From the NCBI RefSeq assembly GCF_017571475.1, contig NZ_JAGETW010000006.1:141878-205877 (forward strand): 64,000 nucleotides of DNA, written 5' to 3'. Numbering within the stretch: position 1 is the stretch's first letter; each line of letters begins with the position of its first letter. Position numbers and translations under genes: made by a program. The notes below the pieces were generated by a model. That model did not search any database, was not told the DNA's origin, and was given only the letters and a program-made list of their open reading frames with translations. Of the stretch, positions 34,717 to 42,640 are shown one piece after another. The stretch is from Thiomicrorhabdus sp. 6S3-12. GTDB taxonomy: Bacteria; Pseudomonadota; Gammaproteobacteria; Thiomicrospirales; Thiomicrospiraceae.

Positions 34717-35172
34717 CGTTTTTAAGCACCGTGTTTACGGGATTGCATAGATCATTACCAATTTATCTCAGTAATCCGTTTTAGAAAGGTCTACTGCTAT
34801 CAGTGAGTAAGCGCATTGTGCAAAGCACAATTTGAATCAAACGTTTCAAATCCACCAGTAAACTTCTACGTCATGTTTGATGCAGATGGTCTTTACCTCG
34901 AAGCCTCTTTCTCAAAAGCTTAAAGAGCTGGCGATACCCTTACCAAAAACTTCATAAGCATTTGGACAGTAAAGTCAGGCGAGAAACGCTCTGAACAAGG
35001 TTCACATGTACTCCGATACTGCAGAAACTATTTCCTGGACTTGCAACAATTTTGAAGGTTTTAGTTATTTTCCCTATGTTCATAAAGGTCTTTAAGCGTT
35101 TGTTTTTTCTTGAAGTTTTAGTACAACCATGCAAAATTCAAATTTTATAATTTTATTTGTGAGTACATAGTG
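34717..35172. other. Gene-poor region between attR and the lipoprotein gene
   Basis: About 450 bases without an intact gene. It holds a short integrase-like remnant (see 34840) and, presumably, the promoter of the lipoprotein gene. Nothing else recognised. Confidence 0.5.
34840..34923 (+). pseudogene. Decayed fragment of a P4-type integrase
   Basis: A frame ending in a stop reads NPPVNFYVMFDADGLYLEAS, which resembles the N-terminal DUF4102 signature (…LFDGGGLYLEV) of P4-type integrases. There is no continuation into a catalytic domain. It lies just right of attR, where the integrase of an older element would be expected. The match is short, so the call is tentative. Confidence 0.35.
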
Positions 35173-36000
35173 ATGGTAACAAGTCGGCAAGGTGTATTGA
35201 AAGGTGTAGCGGTTCTTCTTTTAACCCTGGTTTTTGTAGTGATTAATGGGTGTGCTGTTACAAGTCAGAAAGCACTACAACCAATGGATTGGGTAGGTCA
35301 GTCTGTTGATGAATATCCTGTAACGGGGGCAGGAGATTTTGATCGGCTGCGAAATAAACCGGTTAAAGTCGGATCTTATACTGCAAAGGTTAGAACTCAA
35401 TCTCCGTGGGGATCTTTATCTACCAGCACCATGTCTAGTACTGATGTGATAATCAATACAGGGACAGCGGAAAAAGGCCATGAGTTACGCAGTGGTTCAA
35501 TGGAAACAAACAAAGACGCTGAACTTGAAATTCATTTGGTCGGTTTAGAAGGGCTTTCAACGGATATTCGATGTAGACAAAAACTGGAAATTGAGTATGA
35601 CAAGACGAGTGTTACGGATTCAAAAGGGAATAATGCTTTTTCAATGTCAGACTTAAAGAAATATTCTTCAACTCTAAATTGTCAAACAGGCAATGAACAA
35701 GATTACTGGCCCAAGTGGCAAATGAAGCTAAGTAATAGTAAGCCTGAACCGCTTCAGGGCGTTCTGATAGTTGATGGAATCGAATATCGAGTTGTGGGTA
35801 GTCGGTCCTCCAATATCGGTCATGCCCCAAATACGGTTAGTTACGATGTTAAGTTGAAGAATGAAACCATTGCATTGATTGATCGAAGTGGTGATGGAAC
35901 GGTTAGCGTCAGGAAGTCTGTAGAGCAAAAACAGAAAGCGGCGATGATTTCAGTGGCTGTTGCATTGTTGTTGGCCAATGATCCCTTAGATCGAATTTAA
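35173..36000 (+). CDS. Predicted lipoprotein, unknown function
   Basis: A 275-residue protein with a lipoprotein signal peptide: basic start (TSRQGVLKG), hydrophobic core, and lipobox INGCA with the lipidated Cys near residue 27. The mature part is beta-rich and without recognised domain (KPVKVGSYTAKVRTQSPWG; DKTSVTDSKGNN). It would sit in the outer or inner membrane facing the periplasm. It lies between attR and a degenerate tRNA-Ser copy, so it may be leftover cargo of an earlier element. GTG one codon upstream is an alternative start. Confidence 0.75.
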   Translation: MVTSRQGVLKGVAVLLLTLVFVVINGCAVTSQKALQPMDWVGQSVDEYPVTGAGDFDRLRNKPVKVGSYTAKVRTQSPWGSLSTSTMSSTDVIINTGTAEKGHELRSGSMETNKDAELEIHLVGLEGLSTDIRCRQKLEIEYDKTSVTDSKGNNAFSMSDLKKYSSTLNCQTGNEQDYWPKWQMKLSNSKPEPLQGVLIVDGIEYRVVGSRSSNIGHAPNTVSYDVKLKNETIALIDRSGDGTVSVRKSVEQKQKAAMISVAVALLLANDPLDRI

Positions 36001-36025
36001 ACACTTCTCTGTTGTTTTTAGACAA

Positions 36026-36113
36026 GGTGGTCTGGCTGAGTGCTTGAAGGCCGCGATCTTGAAAAGCGTTCAAGGTGAGTAGCCTACCTGGGATTCGAAC
36101 CCCCTGTCGTCAT
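36026..36113 (+). pseudogene. Degenerate second copy of tRNA-Ser(TGA)
   Basis: Aligns over its length to the functional tRNA-Ser, including five bases before it (GACAA), but with broken acceptor pairing (5' GGTGGTC against 3' TGTCGTC), a mismatched anticodon stem and no CCA. The block from AGCCTACCTGGG to the downstream hairpin parallels the attR region. It is a decayed tandem duplicate or the far att site of an older integration. Confidence 0.8.
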
Positions 36114-36123
36114 TATTTCAAAG

Positions 36124-36150
36124 AGCCGAACAGGGATGTTCGGCTTTTTT
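36124..36150 (+). terminator. Terminator after the tRNA-Ser remnant
   Basis: Nine-bp stem AGCCGAACA / TGTTCGGCT and T run; paralogue of the hairpin beside attR. Confidence 0.85.
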
Positions 36151-36542
36151 GGTTTCTGCGCTACAGATTTTTTGATGTGAATGGTTCTGCGTGGGTTTTG
36201 ACAAATTGATTCAGTGAAGCTTTTTATACCAAACGGGCAGTTAGTGTCTTTTAGGCTCGTATCCGTGTCCAGTCTATTTTGGCTATCTGTTTTTGTGCCT
36301 TAAACTTGTCGCGGAGGTGAAATCTAATGTTTTCAGGCGCGGCTTTCCGGCAGGATGCCAAATCGCTGTACTGACCTGTGATCCTGAAATTTTGCTGATT
36401 TCAATTTTGATCTAAGTTTCTTTTTTATCTTTTATAGATGCGTTTTCTATTCTTTATCAGCCTTAACTTGCATCGGAAATTTATCAATTTAAGGTAAAAT
36501 ATTTTTACCTTTGGCTGTTATTTATGTACTATGACTACATAA
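36151..36542. other. Gene-free region downstream of the tRNA-Ser remnant
   Basis: About 390 bases. The only notable item is a 15-codon frame at 36327-36374 preceded by a very good GGAGGTG box; it could be a leader peptide or the stump of a lost gene. No riboswitch or RNA gene recognised. Confidence 0.4.
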
Positions 36543-36956
36543 ATGTTTGTTTTTATTCGGTTTAAGTTTGCCGTTTGGGTGTGTGTTATGGATTCCATTT
36601 TATTTCTTATACTCCTGTTTTTAGGTTTATGGGTCGTTTTCACTAAAATAATGGGGAGGTTTGTATACTCCTCATTTTTCTCTATATATGGTGGTATGCT
36701 GGCTTCGTTAATCATGCTTTCCTGGGTTACGGATTACGGTGTTGACGGAGATAAGCTTTCATCGCATAACATTGCGCAAGCTTCTGCTGCGGATGAAGAT
36801 TTAGGTATTGATTTTGATTCTTTGGAGGCAACCGGTGCTGGTTCGAGCCAGGATAAGTTGAATCATCGAGCAGACGACGAGTGTATGGCAGGATCAACGG
36901 ATGTCGAATGCATGCTCAAGGAACTGCAAGAATCCAGAGAAAGTCTGTTGAGATAA
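36543..36956 (+). CDS. Small membrane protein with acidic tail, unknown function
   Basis: A 137-residue frame. Two hydrophobic helices (about 17-35 and 44-62) are followed by a soluble acidic tail (AADEDLGIDFDSLEATG…DDECMAGSTDVECMLKEL) with two Cys. An internal ATG at 36588 (MDSILFLIL) starts just before the first helix and is an equally good candidate. No family recognised. Sits alone between the tRNA-Ser remnant and the tRNA cluster; a terminator follows about 90 bases later. Confidence 0.6.
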   Translation: MFVFIRFKFAVWVCVMDSILFLILLFLGLWVVFTKIMGRFVYSSFFSIYGGMLASLIMLSWVTDYGVDGDKLSSHNIAQASAADEDLGIDFDSLEATGAGSSQDKLNHRADDECMAGSTDVECMLKELQESRESLLR

Positions 36957-37049
36957 AGTTCCTTTCAAGAAAATATTGTGGGAAACCACTTTAGTGGAAG
37001 CTTTTCTTACCGCTTTAATCGCACTTCAATCAAGCCTTATTATTGAAGC

Positions 37050-37084
37050 CCGCACATGGTTATCGCAGAGTGCGGTTTTTTCTT
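37050..37084 (+). terminator. Rho-independent terminator
   Basis: CCGCAC / GTGCGG stem followed by a run of T, ending the transcript of the small membrane-protein gene. Confidence 0.75.
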
Positions 37085-37161
37085 TTTGAGGGCTTGAAAA
37101 GGGCGTTTTGACGAGCTTTGGCATTTCTAGGAAAAAAATAAATTATTTTGTAATTTGCCAG

Positions 37162-37190
37162 TTGACACCCTAGGCTGCGCTCTATACAAT
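37162..37190 (+). promoter_or_regulatory. Promoter of the tRNA cluster
   Basis: Perfect TTGACA (37162-37167), 17-base spacer, TACAAT (37185-37190), followed by a short GC-poor leader to the first tRNA-Pro. Confidence 0.85.
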
Positions 37191-37207
37191 ACGCCACATC
37201 TTGATTT

Positions 37208-37284
37208 CGGAGTATAGCGCAGCCTGGTAGCGCACCTGTTTTGGGTACAGGTGGTCGGGGGTTCAAATCCCTCTACTCCGACCA
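37208..37284 (+). tRNA. tRNA-Pro(TGG), copy 1
   Basis: 77 nt, acceptor CGGAGTA / TACTCCG, anticodon loop TTTGGGT, encoded CCA. Identical to the copy 368 bases downstream. Confidence 0.97.
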
Positions 37285-37322
37285 TTCAATTTGGTTCAAG
37301 GTATTATGTGGTTCGATATTAT

Positions 37323-37399
37323 GCGCCCATAGCACAACTGGATAGTGCATCGCCCTTCTAAGGCGAGGGTTTCAGGTTCGAATCCTGATGGGCGTGCCA
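37323..37399 (+). tRNA. tRNA-Arg(TCT)
   Basis: 77 nt, acceptor GCGCCCA / TGGGCGT (terminal G-U pair), anticodon loop CTTCTAA, encoded CCA. Confidence 0.95.
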
Positions 37400-37426
37400 T
37401 TTACGGCGTGTCAATCAACATCCTAC

Positions 37427-37503
37427 GGCGGATGTAGCTCAGTTGGTAGAGCCCAGGATTGTGATTCCTGTTGTCGCGGGTTCGATCCCCGTCATTCGCC
37501 CCA
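37427..37503 (+). tRNA. tRNA-His(GTG)
   Basis: 77 nt including the extra 5' G (G-1) opposite C73, anticodon GTG in TTGTGAT, encoded CCA. Confidence 0.95.
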
Positions 37504-37575
37504 CATTCTGAAGATTCGATTCTTTTCGGGTTTTCAACAAAAGTTAAGTTTCATCTAGGACTTAACTTTCTGTTT

Positions 37576-37652
37576 CGGAGTATAGCGCAGCCTGGTAGCG
37601 CACCTGTTTTGGGTACAGGTGGTCGGGGGTTCAAATCCCTCTACTCCGACCA
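37576..37652 (+). tRNA. tRNA-Pro(TGG), copy 2
   Basis: Identical in sequence to copy 1, at the end of the cluster; a recent duplication or gene-conversion pair. Confidence 0.97.
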
Positions 37653-38020
37653 TTTATTCTTTTCGATTTCTTTGTCTTTCTGATTAATATCGTTATTGCT
37701 TTTCTTGGCGTATTGTTTTCTCTGCGAAAATAGAATCGTTTTCCCCGTTCTTACCTGATACTGAAGCGGCTGCTTAAGTACTTCTGGGCCATTCCTAAAT
37801 GGGTCTTGCCATCAGAGTGTTTTCATTTGGATTGTTATCAAAAAATTTCCTTACTAACTTCACGTTCCGAGATATGTTGCTGATTTGAAAAAATTGTTGT
37901 GTTGCTGCGTAACACAAGATAATGTTTTCATTAGTCGGCATAAAACCGATAAAGGTGCATTTAACGATAGGATAATGCAATCGTTAGTGTGATTCTGTTT
38001 AACCAATAACTGGATAATCT
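37653..38020. other. Intergenic region after the tRNA cluster
   Basis: About 370 bases with no gene, no clear terminator for the tRNA operon and no recognised RNA. Short open frames here lack ribosome binding sites. Confidence 0.4.
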
Positions 38021-38290
38021 ATGTTTGAAAACGGTGATCTGATCTTGGCGATGGGTGCCATTTCTGTAATTTACGCTCTGATTCTTTTCTATATCTCTAA
38101 TAAAACCAAATATCAAATTCTGACGATTATTGGCGTATCGCTATTAATCTTTGGCGGTTTTGCCGCTTATGAAGGCAAGCAAAGCAGCGCATTTTTAAAG
38201 GATTATGTGCCCGCCCTTTATTCGGACGGAGAGCTTGCTTCGCATGAGATTCGCTCGGTATTCAATAAGGCGTCAGACGCCATCAACTGA
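38021..38290 (+). CDS. Small membrane protein, unknown function
   Basis: An 89-residue protein with two hydrophobic helices (about 7-24 and 32-49) and a soluble C-terminal 40 residues (EGKQSSAFLKDYVPALYSDGEL). No family recognised. It ends one base before the convergent thpR stop. The ribosome binding site is weak. Confidence 0.6.
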   Translation: MFENGDLILAMGAISVIYALILFYISNKTKYQILTIIGVSLLIFGGFAAYEGKQSSAFLKDYVPALYSDGELASHEIRSVFNKASDAIN

Positions 38291-38863
38291 TTAATCGTAG
38301 CTTTCCAGCCGTATGCTTTTCAAAGGCGTATAGATAGGGGAAGTGTGCGTTAATTGGCTCTCATAGAGCGTAATTCGTTCGACTTTTAGCCAGATATCGT
38401 CGAGTCGGCTGATATCGGACGGAATGTGGATTGCGCTCGGATCGCTGTGGGTTTTGATTCTGCCCAGACTGATATGCGGGCGGAAGGTCTGTTTTCGCGC
38501 TTCCAGACCGATCGGCTTTAGATGTTGTTCGATTTCCCTGACAAGATATTGCATCGGAAGGGTTGCATCCAGTGATGCTATGACGGTATGCGGTTTTTTC
38601 GGTGTCGGAAACAGCTGAATCTGGCGGACTTCGGCCTCAAAGAAACTCATTCCCTCGGAAAACCACTCTTCCATCGAATCCATTACCTGCTGGATTTTTT
38701 CTTGCGGAATTTTCGATCCGAGAAACTGCAAAGTCAGATGGTAATTTTCTTCAGGAAACCAGCGAACCTGATTCGCCCAGGACAACGTTTGCAGACGTTT
38801 GCTGATTGCCGACAGCGATTCCGAGGTTTTATCATCAACAGGAAGAGCAATAAAGCTGCGCAT
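38291..38863 (-). CDS. thpR: RNA 2',3'-cyclic phosphodiesterase (2'-5' RNA ligase family)
   Basis: A 190-residue 2H phosphoesterase. Two HxT/S motifs, HLTL (about residue 42) and HISL (about 130), form the active site. It opens 2',3'-cyclic phosphates or reversibly joins 2'-5' linked RNA in the cytoplasm. It starts 17 bases after the amylosucrase stop, so it may be co-transcribed with the sucrose operon without a functional link. Confidence 0.93.
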   Translation of the reverse strand: MRSFIALPVDDKTSESLSAISKRLQTLSWANQVRWFPEENYHLTLQFLGSKIPQEKIQQVMDSMEEWFSEGMSFFEAEVRQIQLFPTPKKPHTVIASLDATLPMQYLVREIEQHLKPIGLEARKQTFRPHISLGRIKTHSDPSAIHIPSDISRLDDIWLKVERITLYESQLTHTSPIYTPLKSIRLESYD

Positions 38864-38880
38864 AGCGGTTTTGAGTGCTC

Positions 38881-40836
38881 CTAGATCGTGCTTAGCCAGT
38901 AAAAGCCGAAACGGGGAATAACCAGAGTGTTATTAAATATCTCCGGTTTCTGGCGCGTATAAAGATCTATAAACTGGCATTCGCGTTCTTTCATGCAGCC
39001 GGCAACATCCTGCATATCCAGTTTTTGCGGCTGGTTGTTGAAGTTGGCGACGACCAGTACCTGCTCGTTATATCGCTGACTGCTGTAGCGGTTGAATACG
39101 AACAGGTTCGGGTTGCCGACGTCAATCAGTTCGCGGTTATTGAAGTCGGAAAACACTTCGATCTCTTTGCGGACGCTGATCATCTTTTTAATCGCGCTGA
39201 AAATTTCATATTCAATGGTTCCCGGCGTGTTGCGTCTTTCGGCTTTATCCCAGTCAATAAACGGGCGGTGTACCCAGCGATTATCGTCCATTTTGTTCGG
39301 ATCCTCGAGATAGGAGTCGTCGTTTAAGGTGCCGATTTCATCACCGTAATAAAGCAGAGGGATTCCACCGAACGAAAGGATCATGCTGTGCAGCAGGGTA
39401 ATAATCTGGACGGCATCCTGTTGTGCCTGTATATCGTTGTTCTTCAGGGCATATTCGAGTCCGACCAGTGATGCCAAAGAGCCAGAAATACGGGCGTCTC
39501 CGGTTTTTGAGTTTTCGGCGAACGGCAGGCCATGCGAATGAGAATTTTCATATCTTCCGGTCAGAAAATCGATCAGGAATCGTCGGTGTGAGTTCGGATC
39601 GTAGCCAGCCTGAATGATGTCCTGATCGTCGAATCCCAGTCCGATATCATCATGGCAGCGAATATAATTGAGCCAGGTCGCACGTTCCAGTTTAACCGGC
39701 AAACTTTTGATTCCCTGCGTCAGAAGATTGGCATTTTTCGTCGCAACGGCGTCCCACAGCAGAGCCATAAAGGTTGCGTTATAGGCGATTTCGCACTCTT
39801 TAGCGATGACGGCGTCTTCACCGAAATATTTTGTGACTTCAACCGGCGCGACGATCGCTTCGGCAATAAATAGTACGCCCGGAGCCGTCACCTGACAGCA
39901 GTCTTTGAGTAACTGTAGAATCAGGTGCGCTTCGTGTTCGTTCTGACAGGTGCTGCCGATTTTTTTCCACAGGAACGCGACAGCGTCGAGTCGGAGAATA
40001 TCGGCTCCCTGATTGGCCCAGTAGAGAATGATGTCGAGCATTTCGATAAAGACCGAAGGATTGCTGTAGTTCAGATCCCATTGGTAATCGTTGAAAACGG
40101 TCATTACCCAGCGTTGCATCTCCTCATCCCAGGTGAAGTTACCCGGCGCGGTTTCGGGGAAGACTTCGAGCATGCTCTCTTCGAACATGTCCGGGATATT
40201 GCGGGTTTTGAAGGTGTAGTAGTAATCCTGATAAGTTTCGTCACCGGCGCGGGCTTTCTGCGCCCATTCATGCTCATCGGAAGTATGGTTGAGTACCACG
40301 TCCAGGGCCAGCAAAATATCCCGAGAGTGCATCTCTTTCGAGAGCGCTTGCAAGTCTTCGAGCGTTCCGACACGGTCATCGACGGCGCGGAAGTCGCTGA
40401 CGGCATAACCGCCGTCACTTCGGCCGTCCGGGCATTCCATGATCGGCATAATATGAACCATATTAATGCCCAGTTCCTGAAAATAATTCAGGTGGCTTTT
40501 CATTCCTTTGAGATCGCCGGCAAATCCGTTGGCGTAGAGCGCCATCCCAACCCATTTTTGACTCAGAAACCAGTTGTAGTCTTTTTCCCGGTCGATATCG
40601 ATCTGTTTTAGCTTCTCCGACCGTTTAATGTATTTACGGGCCATGGTCTCGACCAGTTTCAATGCCTGTTCATTGAAATCGGGCCGATCTCCGTACAGGC
40701 GTTCAAACAAACCGTGAATGGCGTAAAAGTTGGCGCCAAGGCGGGTATAGAAATGACGCAGATCCTGTTCGGATATTTCAGGTTTGATCTGGTTAAGGAT
40801 GTCGTTCAGCAGCGAGTGGGAAATTTGCTCGTACAT
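38881..40836 (-). CDS. ams: Amylosucrase (GH13)
   Basis: A 651-residue glycoside hydrolase family 13 enzyme, of typical amylosucrase length, with an all-helical N-domain (about 1-90), (beta/alpha)8 barrel and C-terminal beta domain. GH13 motifs: DVVLNHTSDEH, GADILRLDAVAFLW (nucleophile Asp), FIAEAIV (acid/base Glu) and YIRCHDDIG (transition-state Asp). It transfers glucose from sucrose to an alpha-1,4-glucan, releasing fructose. In halophilic methylotrophs amylosucrase is encoded with sucrose synthesis genes, as here. Confidence 0.93.
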   Translation of the reverse strand: MYEQISHSLLNDILNQIKPEISEQDLRHFYTRLGANFYAIHGLFERLYGDRPDFNEQALKLVETMARKYIKRSEKLKQIDIDREKDYNWFLSQKWVGMALYANGFAGDLKGMKSHLNYFQELGINMVHIMPIMECPDGRSDGGYAVSDFRAVDDRVGTLEDLQALSKEMHSRDILLALDVVLNHTSDEHEWAQKARAGDETYQDYYYTFKTRNIPDMFEESMLEVFPETAPGNFTWDEEMQRWVMTVFNDYQWDLNYSNPSVFIEMLDIILYWANQGADILRLDAVAFLWKKIGSTCQNEHEAHLILQLLKDCCQVTAPGVLFIAEAIVAPVEVTKYFGEDAVIAKECEIAYNATFMALLWDAVATKNANLLTQGIKSLPVKLERATWLNYIRCHDDIGLGFDDQDIIQAGYDPNSHRRFLIDFLTGRYENSHSHGLPFAENSKTGDARISGSLASLVGLEYALKNNDIQAQQDAVQIITLLHSMILSFGGIPLLYYGDEIGTLNDDSYLEDPNKMDDNRWVHRPFIDWDKAERRNTPGTIEYEIFSAIKKMISVRKEIEVFSDFNNRELIDVGNPNLFVFNRYSSQRYNEQVLVVANFNNQPQKLDMQDVAGCMKERECQFIDLYTRQKPEIFNNTLVIPRFGFYWLSTI

Positions 40837-40913
40837 AGGGCTCTCGTCGGGGGTTGTCAGATGTTTGTCTATTTCTCGTCTAAAAATTCGAATGAATTTT
40901 CATCTTAGCAGCT

Positions 40914-41789
40914 TTATTGCCTGAAAGCGTTGCGGTAAAAATCCGGGTCTGTGCTCAGGGCGCCGCGCAAACCGATGATTTTTGCGGCGAAAGTCTGTGC
41001 TTGTTGTAGCGTATGTTGTATCGGCCAGTTGTGAAGCAGGCCGTGAATGTAGACGGAGGTGAAAGCGTCACCAGCCCCGACAGTATCGACAAAGTGTTCG
41101 ATTTTCGGTGGCGTCTGTCGGAAAAATCCCTCTTCGCACAGCACCGATGAGCCTTCGGCTCCTTGAGTCACAATCAACTGCTGGCAGGCAAACTTGGAAC
41201 GAAAAGCATGCATGGCTTTTTGCAGGTCTGAGTCGTTAAATCCGAGTTCATGCAGCTCGTCGATATTGAGTTTGACCCATCTGGCGGCATGAAGCCACTT
41301 GAAAAGAGAGGTTTTGTCCCACCAGGGTGCGCGCAGGTTTACATCGAGAAAAACAGACCAGTCTCCGGCTTTTTGTAAACGCACAAACTGTTGTTTAGAA
41401 TCGGCCGAACGCAGAGCCAGTGAACCGTGATAAAGAATGCCGCCGTGATGGTTTAAATTCATTTCGTCAAAACGGATAAAGTCATAGGCACTGTGCGCTG
41501 TAATATCGTAATGCGGTTCATTGTCGATCAGCTCGATCTGTACCTGACCGGTCGGATGCTGCGGGTCCTGTTGGATAAATTGCGTTTCAATCCCCCAGTC
41601 TCTGGCATTTTTCAGAATTTGCACACCGAGCGCATCTTGTCCGATGCGTGAAACAAAAACCGGGCTGTCGCCAAAGGCCTGCAAATGCCAGCAGATATTA
41701 AAGGGGGCGCCGCCGAGCACTTTTTCTCCGTTTGGAAAGCAATCAAACAGAACTTCGCCGAAAATCGTGACGGAGTTGAAATCAGTCAT
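40914..41789 (-). CDS. Fructokinase (PfkB family)
   Basis: A 291-residue ribokinase-fold sugar kinase. Substrate-binding GGAPFNICWHLQAFG near the start and the C-terminal catalytic signature DTVGAGDAFTSVYIHG with the base Asp. It phosphorylates fructose, here presumably that released by amylosucrase. The ATG overlaps the stop of the phosphatase gene (ATGA); a TTG five codons earlier is open but not needed. 78 bases separate it from amylosucrase. Confidence 0.92.
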   Translation of the reverse strand: MTDFNSVTIFGEVLFDCFPNGEKVLGGAPFNICWHLQAFGDSPVFVSRIGQDALGVQILKNARDWGIETQFIQQDPQHPTGQVQIELIDNEPHYDITAHSAYDFIRFDEMNLNHHGGILYHGSLALRSADSKQQFVRLQKAGDWSVFLDVNLRAPWWDKTSLFKWLHAARWVKLNIDELHELGFNDSDLQKAMHAFRSKFACQQLIVTQGAEGSSVLCEEGFFRQTPPKIEHFVDTVGAGDAFTSVYIHGLLHNWPIQHTLQQAQTFAAKIIGLRGALSTDPDFYRNAFRQ

Positions 41790-42640
41790 ATAAGAGTATC
41801 CCAATCGTGTAATCGTTCTTTGATATGCGGAAAGTAATGTTCGACGCCCTGCAAAATACCGGCAGCATAGTTGCCGTTGGCATGGTGGGTATTTTCCGCC
41901 TGGAAAAACTGCAGCCGATTTCCGTTTTGCTGTGCTTCGTTTTGCGCCTGAAATTTCAGCTCGTCGGTGGCATTGGCGACCAGAATCGATTGGATCGAAC
42001 TGGTCAGTACCGGCAGGTCGTTGCCACTGTCGCCCGAGAACACCGTGGCCTGTTGAGGAAAGTTCAGATAATCCCGCAGAAATTCGATCGCATGCAGTTT
42101 TGTGGCGTTAGGCGGCAGTATGTCCAGCAGGCCCAGATCAATGGTTTCATCTACGCTCCAGATCAGACTGTGCGCCAGTCCGTACTGGTCAAGACATTCT
42201 TTGGTCTGTGACAGATAATCGCTTGAATCCAACCGCTGCAAGTCTGCATAGAAACTGATTTTGTGCGTATTCTGTTTGGACGGCTCCTGAAGCCTCAGTC
42301 CGGAAATTTTTCGCAGTGATATTTGAACCTGATCGAGATTTTGTTGTGACCAGCCCTGATCGATTTCGTTCTCCCATACCCGCATCGGGTGCCAGTCCTG
42401 ATAATCTCGGTGATAGATTTTGGTTCCGACATCGGTAATGGCGTAGTTGGGTTGCGGCAACTGGAAGTTTTTAATAGCGCTTTGCATCAGATCCAGGTGG
42501 CGTCCGGTGACATACACCAGGGTTATCTCCGGCAGTTCGCACAGTTCCCGGAACAGGGGGCGCGCCATAGGATGTTCCGGTTGGGTTCCGTTCGGGATAA
42601 GGGTTCGATCAAGGTCGGTGCATAATAAGATCGAGGTCAT
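41786..42640 (-). CDS. spp: Sucrose-phosphate phosphatase (HAD-IIB)
   Basis: A 284-residue HAD hydrolase. Nucleophile motif CTDLDRTLIPN (D8, D10), then VYVTGRHLD, a C2-type cap, and VFSGDSGNDLPVL (metal-binding Asp). It removes phosphate from sucrose-6-phosphate, the last step of sucrose synthesis. Start codon overlaps the synthase stop (TAATG), and its own stop overlaps the fructokinase start, so the three genes are translationally coupled. Confidence 0.92.
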   Translation of the reverse strand: MTSILLCTDLDRTLIPNGTQPEHPMARPLFRELCELPEITLVYVTGRHLDLMQSAIKNFQLPQPNYAITDVGTKIYHRDYQDWHPMRVWENEIDQGWSQQNLDQVQISLRKISGLRLQEPSKQNTHKISFYADLQRLDSSDYLSQTKECLDQYGLAHSLIWSVDETIDLGLLDILPPNATKLHAIEFLRDYLNFPQQATVFSGDSGNDLPVLTSSIQSILVANATDELKFQAQNEAQQNGNRLQFFQAENTHHANGNYAAGILQGVEHYFPHIKERLHDWDTLI

